A stretch of DNA of 52,611 nucleotides, from the NCBI GenBank assembly GCA_013423325.1, contig BLJB01000033.1, forward strand, positions 1 through 52,611. Direction: 5' to 3'. The stretch is from Usnea hakonensis (Eukaryota; Ascomycota; Lecanoromycetes; Lecanorales; Parmeliaceae). The notes beneath the pieces were generated by a model, which was given only the letters and a program-made list of their open reading frames with translations, ran no database searches and was not told the DNA's origin. Each line of letters opens with the position of its first letter. The first letter of the stretch is position 1. Below, in pieces: positions 46,277 through 52,611 of the stretch. Position numbers and translations under genes: made by a program.

Positions 46277-46615
46277 TGTGTTGGCGTGATTCGTGTTATG
46301 CTCTTTTTGGTCCGCGTGTGAGGCATAGGAGCAGATACTCTGGCTCAATCATGTGTATCCCACTTGGCGTTGTCAGAGCCTAGTCTGCTCCTTTGGCTTC
46401 AGAATAATTGTCACATAACATTTATTTCACCATTGACAGCCGATTGTGGATGGAAGTGCCAGTGGAGTAATAAGTAGGCGGGCGATATACACCGGCCCCA
46501 ATTCTGCATCATGTTCCTTGATCTCGACATGGCATAGACTGAGACAAGTGTGTCGAACTCAGGACCTTGATCAATTCGACTACATTCTTTTTGGGGGTAT
46601 CGTAGAGCAAATCAG
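46277..46615. other. Convergent intergenic region between GCN2 and CWC2
   Basis: This is the 3' flank of both genes. No gene or repeat is recognised. Confidence 0.6.
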
Positions 46616-47889
46616 TCAATCACTATCATCATCACTGCCATATCCCACCAAAGGACCCGCTGATGCTGCAGCCGGAGCAGCCGTCCGCACGTTCCCTCCG
46701 TTGCTCGAAGTGTGCTTTTGTAGGGCCGCCAACGTTGCATTTGAGAGAATCCCCTTCTCTCCTTCAGCCGCTGCTTCACCATCCTGATCGTCCTCAATGA
46801 GGTATCTCTCCTCGCCTTCGATCATCCCCTGTCCTGCGCCACCTTCCAACTCCCTACTCCTGGCATACCACACTTGATCTGGCGCCTCATAGCCCTCAAG
46901 CCCAAAGCCTCCTTCAATCCTCTTTCGTCGCTTCGCTTCGGGATCCCTGCCCTCAATCTCCCTCACAAAATCTTCTGGTAGAGCCCTCCTGACCGCCTCG
47001 GCAGCTTGTTCTTCGATTTTCCTTGCCTCCCTCTTCTGCGCCATGGGATTCGGATCCACAGTCGCCCATCGTACGTTCAAGATCTCACTGTGATCTAGAC
47101 TTTGATGCGCCATGGCTTCCTTTGCGAACTGGCTGTTTGCCTCGTTGGTGTATGTGATGAAAGCGACACCTCGGGCAGTGAGACAGCGTATACGGTCAAC
47201 TTGGCCCCATTCCGCAAAGTGGCGAGCGACTACTTCTTCGATGTCGTCTGTAACATGTATCCTACCAACTAAAAGATTTGTGAGTTTCATGTGGGCAAGT
47301 ATACGCAAGATTTTAATAAATGTAAATAGTACGTACCGTAGAGCGTCCTGTTTTGCCGCATGAAGCTACCAACACCACCCATGTCATCTCGGTAATCGCT
47401 GTGCTTATCTCTCCCAAAGCAATCAACATTCGGGTTGAAGGTATCGAACAAACCCGGCAAGCGGTGTAAGTACTCGCACTCTTGTCCTCGGGGGCATAAG
47501 CCTTTTGCGAAGAACAGGCAGAAATAGCTCCCGGCCACCCTGTCCCCTCTTGTGTAGCCAGAGTCCTTGGCTATGTTGCAGCGACCAACAGCTGCGGTCT
47601 TGGATAGATATTTGTCCTCGCGGTCGCCGCCCGACCATTTATTGAACCAGATGTTGAAGATTGTTCCTGTCTGAGGCGGTGGTTCATGTTTGAGAGATGA
47701 TGGATCTACCTGTGGTCGAGCTGGTCGTCTTTTTTTTCGTATTATCTTTTTCGTCTTCTTCTCTTCTGGGTCCGGGGCTTCGGAAGGTGGAGCTAGGTCG
47801 GTGGTGTTGTTCATGGTGGTGAGGTCACTCGATGTGACAGCAGATGGAGACAAAGGAAGGGGATCTGAGGGTCGAGATATAGTGTCCAT
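46616..47889 (-). CDS. CWC2: Cwc2, pre-mRNA splicing factor (Prp19-associated)
   Basis: Cwc2 belongs to the Prp19-related complex and contacts U6 snRNA at the catalytic centre of the spliceosome. Exons are 47337-47889 and 46616-47268 (401 aa); the intron is 68 nt. After a low-complexity basic N-terminus come the Torus region (IFNIWFNKWSGGDREDKYLS), the CCCH zinc finger (CLFFAKGLCPRGQECEYLHR) and the connector LFDTFNPNVDCFGRDKHSDY. An RRM follows (VGRIHVTDDIEEVVARHFAE, then RGVAFITYTNEANSQFAKEA). The C-terminal part after WATVDPNPMAQKREARK is charged and ends in an acidic SDDDSD. The ATG at 47889 is the first in frame. It shares a promoter region with CUT12. Confidence 0.95.
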
Positions 47890-48220
47890 GGTACCCACGG
47901 GTATCTGGTAGAGTCTGGTTTATAAGGTAATCAAGAGGTCCAGCGCTGAAGTTTTAGCCTTTACTCATGTTTAAGGTACCTAAGCATCTAAGGTAAGTAC
48001 TTTAGGTAAAGACAAATTCGTTTCGGCAGCCATTAACACGCTTGGCTTGGCGCTAAGATATGGGTGCCGGGTGCCGAGAATCCTTGTCGTAGATCACCCG
48101 CATGTAAACAAATGAGGTCTTGAATGCTGGATTTGCCCACCGTTTCACTTCAACACGCTACCTGCATACTCCTATCATGAGACCAGCCCTCTCAAAGATC
48201 CCGTGAACAAGTCCTGAAAT
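47890..48220. other. Divergent promoter of CWC2 and CUT12
   Basis: No gene is present. A GGTACCTAAG...CTAAGGTAAG inverted-repeat-like cluster lies at about 47974-48000, similar to other GTACCTTA sites in the window. Confidence 0.55.
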
Positions 48221-50454
48221 ATGTTGGAATGGCTCATGGCTTCCACGCGGCCGGCAGATGCGCGATACGTTCGAGAAGGTATATATTTCGAATTTGGAGG
48301 GGTCGGTATTGAGCTTACGCGAAGACAGACGAGGGCGCATCTTACGTTGATGAACCACCCGAGACCCCTGCGCCATTGTTCGCAGTTCGTGCTTTCAAAA
48401 GTGCCATATTTGGCACCCCTCACCCAGATCGAATTGATGTCAAGCATAATACCGAGCCAGCTGAGCAGAAAGGGAACCCTGCCAAAGTTCAGACCGCAGA
48501 AAATGCGGAAGGAAGCCAAGCACATGGTCCAATTAAAGACTATTTCGATGAGCCAATTGCTACGCTGAAAGTTGATCCTCTTCTATCTCCAACCAAAGGC
48601 ATTCTCTTGACTCCGGGTACTGGGGCAACTCGTCGCAAGACAGTATCGTTCGGAGATTCGCTAGCCGACGCCCAGCAGAAAGAGGAGCAATCGCCGTCAC
48701 CTGTGGAGAATCGCGATCCCGCCCTGAGTAGCAAGAGAAACCCAGAAGTGCCAAAAGCAGGTCCGAGTATCCAACCTCGCCATTCCAGTCTTACCAAAAC
48801 CCTCATCGAATTATCCAAGCAGAAATCCAACAAACAGGCTGCTTTGGTTCCGTCCACCCAGGAGACAGCCACTCAAAAGACACCTACTCGAACAATCACA
48901 TCACCCACTGAAGCCCAGACCGATGATGTGGATCAAATCGCTGACAATACTGTGGATCTGAACCAACCACGCTCAAGGTCTGGGCAACATTGGAAGACAG
49001 AGTATGAGCAATATCACAGGAGGTCGAATCGTGAGATGAAGAATATTATCATGCATGGTCAGAATGTGAAATCGTATGCCGTCAAAAAGGACTCTGAAGC
49101 CACAGGCCTCGGCGAGAAGCTGAAGAAGGAGTTGGCCAAGGTTGCTTCAATGGAGAAAAAAGTATCAAAGCTGGCAGGCCAGCTCAGCAACGCCCACTGC
49201 CAAGGCCCAGAAGGAGAGGGCGAGCAGACCAAGCTTGTCACTGAGCTCGCTCAGCAGACAGCTTTGGCCATACGGTACAAGCAAAAAGCAGATCGTTACA
49301 GGAAAGCGATGCTAAGGGAGAAACGTGTTGATAGCTCAGATGGCGAGCCTCAGGATCTTCAGATAATTGAGGAAACTGGTGAAATGTCCATCCAGGAAGC
49401 CAATCTGCCAGAAAACCCTGCTTGGTCCGCGGAAAAAGACTTACTACATGCCGAATTGGAGAGCTTGCGTGTGAGCGCAGGAAAGGCAGAAGACCAAGCC
49501 GCAAAGCTTGAAGCTGAGAACAGTGCACTAAAACAAAATTTAGCGAGAGTCAAGGGAGAGATCATGAGCTATGAATCACGGCGGCAATCGAGAGAAGAAA
49601 GATTCAAGAGAAAGGAGGCAAAATGCAAGGCCGATCACAAGGCATGTCAAGCTCAACTCGCGAAGCTTACCGTCGAGCATCAGAATCTATTGCTAGCCTC
49701 TGGTCAACCATCGAAAGCAGAGACTCTGGTTCATCCAAAGCCTCCGGCATGCCACGACGATTTGAGGAAGATGAATGGGAAGCCAAGTGTTGCACAAGGG
49801 AGTTGCCCAAACGGTAACGAAACAAATTGCGAGCTTCTTGAACAGACTCGCACTTCGAAACCTTACATCTCGCCTCGCAAAAGTAGGCCACAAAAGTCTG
49901 CGATTGATATATGGACGTTGAGCAGTCCCAGAGATGGCGCTGACAACGGATCACCCTCGAAGGAACCCACAGAGATGCCTCCTTCTAGCGTGAGACACGA
50001 TATATACCGGACGCTGAAAGAGATTGATCATAACCTCATTCCTGAACAGCATCCGGGAATCAAGTCGGGTCCTGGACCCCGTAATTCGCAGACAATCAAT
50101 GCCGACAAATCAACAATACAAACCATGTCTCAGCCTGCGTCAGGCAAGCCATCGCCAGTCCACACCATGCAAAATCAAAGAGATACCATCAGCTCGTCAC
50201 AACCAGTCATGGTTGATCTCACGTCAAGTCCAGCTAAAGTCGAGCCTCTAGAGGCCACTGTGAAGCCTCCTGTTAAGGACTCCATCGGTACTCTGGGCCG
50301 ATCATCGAGCCTCATGTCGAGGGTAGGTAGCAGGACCAGCACCATGACCTCGGGCCGGGGTCCGGCGTTGCCGGCTGAGAGAGCGGCGGCTGCAAAGGCG
50401 AGGTTGGCGGCGAGGAGTGCGGAGAAAAGAAAGAGGCAGGAAAGTACAGGATGA
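48221..50454 (+). CDS. CUT12: Cut12-like spindle pole body protein
   Basis: Cut12 is a fungal spindle pole body component that links the pole to mitotic entry control (Plo1/Cdc25 in fission yeast). Exons are 48221-48278 and 48329-50454 (727 aa); the intron is 50 nt. The start MLEWLMASTRPAD and the block PPETPAPLFAVRAFKSAIFG with GTP are Cut12 hallmarks. So are GILLTPGTGATRRKTVSFGD and HWKTEYEQYHRRSNREMKNI, the latter near residue 230. Coiled coil covers about residues 235-470 (heptad-rich, with ELESLRVSAGKAEDQAAKLE). The C-terminal third is disordered, Ser/Pro-rich and ends in a basic stretch rich in Arg, Ala and Lys. Without the first exon the frame would begin at 48376 and lose the conserved N-terminus. 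Confidence 0.88.
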
Positions 50455-50971
50455 TGATTTACGTCGCTTGGACATTATGCACAAAGAACGCGAACATGGC
50501 TTTGGCGACAAAAGACCAGCCAAGTCGGCGCGTTGGCCGGGACTTGTACAGCTCGAGCAGCTCTCTTTGTACCTAGCTTATTAGTATCAACTTAAAAACA
50601 TATTCGTTGTGAGAATTCGGGCTCTGCAATTGGGGAGATAAGAAGTATGCTAGCGTGAAAGGTGTGAGTTGGATGAATACTATCGGATGTCCGAGTCCGT
50701 AAACTCTATGCTATTAGATATGATCATTCTGGCCAAATCGCAGGTACTTCGGGTCTCTACCAGCCACTCCTTGTACTCCCAAGAACGCCGTTTTCAGCGC
50801 CATGTATATCCAGTTCGTCCGCAATAGAGACACACGGTCAATATGCGAGGACAAGGACCCCCTGAACACCGTCGCTATGCCGCCATTTGAAGCTAAATGC
50901 CGAGAAATCCATTTTAAGTGCGGCGATATTTGCAGACTAGTGAGTTGAGGCTCGGTTGAGCTACCCGCTCC
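50455..50971. other. Convergent intergenic region between CUT12 and CDC34
   Basis: This is the 3' flank of both genes. No gene or repeat is recognised. Confidence 0.6.
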
Positions 50972-51758
50972 CTAGACACGATACGACTTTTTGTCGTCGT
51001 AGTTCTCCTCTTGATCTTCGTCATCGCCCTCCTCTTGGTCCTCGTCGTCCGGAAGACCATCGTTCCCGTCTTCGGTCATCTCGGCATCGGTGTCACTGCC
51101 CCCGAAATCATCCTCTTCGTCGCTATCAATCCAGAACTCTCGATCATCGACGGGTTTTTCTGGTATCTTCGCCGTAGATTCGTGTGTGGGCATGACGAAG
51201 CCTGCTGGGATATCCTCCCTGCTCTTCTCCACATCTGTCTTGACCCTATTTTTGAACCCTTCCAAATTCTTCCGCAGCATCACACCAGCATCGACATTGG
51301 CTGGAGAGGAGCACTCGGCGTCATCGAGGAGGGAGATGATGGAGAGGAGAATAGACTCCACGCGTTGAGCGGGCGACCAGCGTTCCCCGGCGCTCTCGCC
51401 GGACATCTCGTCGTCGCCTGGAGCATGTAAGATTGAGATGCATAGCTTCCCATCTGCGTAGATGTTTGGGTGGTAGAGAGCCCGGCTGAATTGGAAGGAG
51501 GGAGGGGTGTAGGGGTAGTTTTGGGGGAAGTTCATCTTGGCTTTGAAGTAGCCACCGTAGTAGAGGGAGTCGGGGTTGATGACAATGAGGGCGATGTTCC
51601 AGTTGAAGATGTCATCGTTGTTGAGCTGCAAGGAGGTTTAGTGAGAGTACGATGGATTGATGTGATGATGTGAGGAAGTGAGGGCTTACCTCAACGTTGA
51701 CCCATTTTTCTTGCGAAAGAGCCTTGTATTCATTCTGAAGGATCTTGCTCGCTGCCAT
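50972..51758 (-). CDS. CDC34: Cdc34-type ubiquitin-conjugating enzyme (E2)
   Basis: Cdc34 is the E2 that works with SCF ubiquitin ligases in cell-cycle control. Exons are 51690-51758 and 50972-51625 (240 aa). The UBC fold starts at MAASKILQNEYKALSQEKW; the active-site cysteine is near residue 85 in ADGKLCISIL. The acidic loop after it (HAPGDDEMSGESAGERW) is the feature that marks the Cdc34/Ube2R/Ube2G group. The C-terminal tail is long and strongly acidic (Asp/Glu-rich from about residue 190), used in yeast for binding SCF. Skp1, another SCF component, is encoded 40 kb away in this window. The intron is 64 nt and phase 0. Confidence 0.93.
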
Positions 51759-52611
51759 TGTGGGTTGGGGGCAAGCTCGTGAAGCTGGCCACAGAAATAG
51801 CTAGGTCCGGTTGCGGATGCAGATGGTGAGATGGTATTTTGGTATTTTGGTATTAGGTTGCGGTGATGCTGAAGCGGAGGAAGGTAAGATATTGTGCCGA
51901 GTCTAAATAAAAGAAGGAGTATAGATTTGTGTTATTGATCCATGGTGTTGTCTACATAGTTGTATGTGTTAAGTCTCTGAATTGTGTTTTTTATAGAGAG
52001 AACTTGCTTTGGGTGTTTTAGAGTTGGATGACGAAAGTCACGTCGCCTTATCACTAAGTGATCTGATTAAGTACACCAAAGATGCTTACTAATTTATTAG
52101 TCAGCTACTCTAGAGTACTAGTCCACTCACAGGTAAAGTACGCTAAGGTATTAAATTCAAATTCCACAGGGCTTGACAATCATACGGTTTACTTTACTCG
52201 TATGCCCCTTTGCCATGCCGGAAAAGGGTAAGAAATGTCTAAGGTACCCTCGGAAGCATCTGGTCGTGTTGTTGTCTTTCCGTTCCTGCGCTTTGTTCAC
52301 CTCTCTTGAGCATAGCCCATGAAGATTGAACCTGCTTTGTTATTTTGGAGTTTGGACTAGCTGCTCCTATTGTCTTCAGACTTCCCTTACTTGCCGATGC
52401 CGACCCAATTGCCTGACGCAATCATGATGCAAGTGCAGCAAAGGAAATCACGGCTCCACCGCCTGTCAGGAGGGCAGCTATCTTTTTTCATATATATATG
52501 AATGCTCTTTGTCATGTCTTTCTTTCTTACAACACGCATTGTTTTTACTAAGGGTCCTGATAGGTTGACACCCCTTTTTACTACATTGACACCCCCTTTT
52601 ACTACATTAAC
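51759..52611. other. Non-coding end region
   Basis: No gene is supported. GGTATTTT is repeated three times from 51833. A GGTACCCTC site lies near 52242. A minus-strand frame at 52239-52421 has no family character. The last 47 bases carry tandem repeats, listed separately. Confidence 0.5.
52565..52611. repeat. 21-nt tandem repeats at the window end
   Basis: Two near-identical 21-nt units, each TTGACACCCC...TTTTACTACA, lie at 52565-52585 and 52586-52606. They differ at one C/T position, and a third unit starts at 52607 before the window ends. They could be a minisatellite or the subterminal repeats of a transposon just outside the window. Confidence 0.75.

Overview
This window is nuclear DNA of a filamentous ascomycete (Pezizomycotina). 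The genes are dense and split by many short GT-AG introns, mostly 45-65 nt, with CTAAC/CTGAC-like branch sites. A fungal rhodopsin-fold (PTH11-like) receptor, a Cut12 spindle-pole protein and a HAD-fused terpene cyclase also point to this group. I cannot place the class reliably; Leotiomycetes or a neighbouring class is a guess. I rebuilt 23 intact protein genes by joining exons so that reading phase and conserved family residues both hold. One further gene is a pseudogene. I saw no tRNA, rRNA, CRISPR array or complete transposon.

Layout. 0-5 kb: TIF6 (eIF6, +) converges on BET5 (TRAPP, -), followed by a seven-helix rhodopsin-family receptor (+). 5-7 kb: a 2 kb gene-free stretch with a GC-rich hairpin island, a strongly pyrimidine-rich tract and a (TCC)n microsatellite. 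7-12 kb: a CaMKK/SNF1-activating-type kinase (+), SKP1 (+) and ribosomal protein eL39 (-). 13-18.5 kb: a full-size ABCB exporter (+) and the recombination factor Swi5/Sae3 (-). 19-23 kb: a Ytp1 family membrane protein (+) and an unclassified polytopic membrane protein (-). 23.8-28.7 kb: KIN17, a derlin and CBF5, all +.

28.9-32.3 kb is the only clearly accessory segment. It holds a decayed short-chain dehydrogenase (-) and an intact 499-residue HAD-type class II terpene cyclase (+) with a DDLDTTS motif, the architecture of drimane-type sesquiterpene cyclases such as AstC. Housekeeping genes flank it on both sides and no P450, prenyltransferase or pathway regulator is present.

32.8-51.8 kb returns to housekeeping genes: FYV10 (GID ubiquitin ligase), BMT5 (25S rRNA methyltransferase), UreF, SIS1-type J-protein, RBG1/DRG1 GTPase, GCN2, CWC2, CUT12 and CDC34. 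The last 0.85 kb is non-coding and ends in 21-nt tandem repeats that run off the window.

Common themes are translation and ribosome biogenesis (eIF6, eL39, CBF5, BMT5, DRG1, GCN2), ubiquitin pathways (SKP1, FYV10, CDC34, derlin) and DNA or chromosome maintenance (Swi5, KIN17, Cut12). They are not an operon-like system. The most unusual observations are the terpene cyclase next to a dehydrogenase relic, microexons of 8, 10 and 15 nt in RBG1 and KIN17, three apparent GC-AG introns, a 34-nt derlin intron and a perfect heat-shock element upstream of SIS1. All gene models are by eye and unsupported by RNA data.
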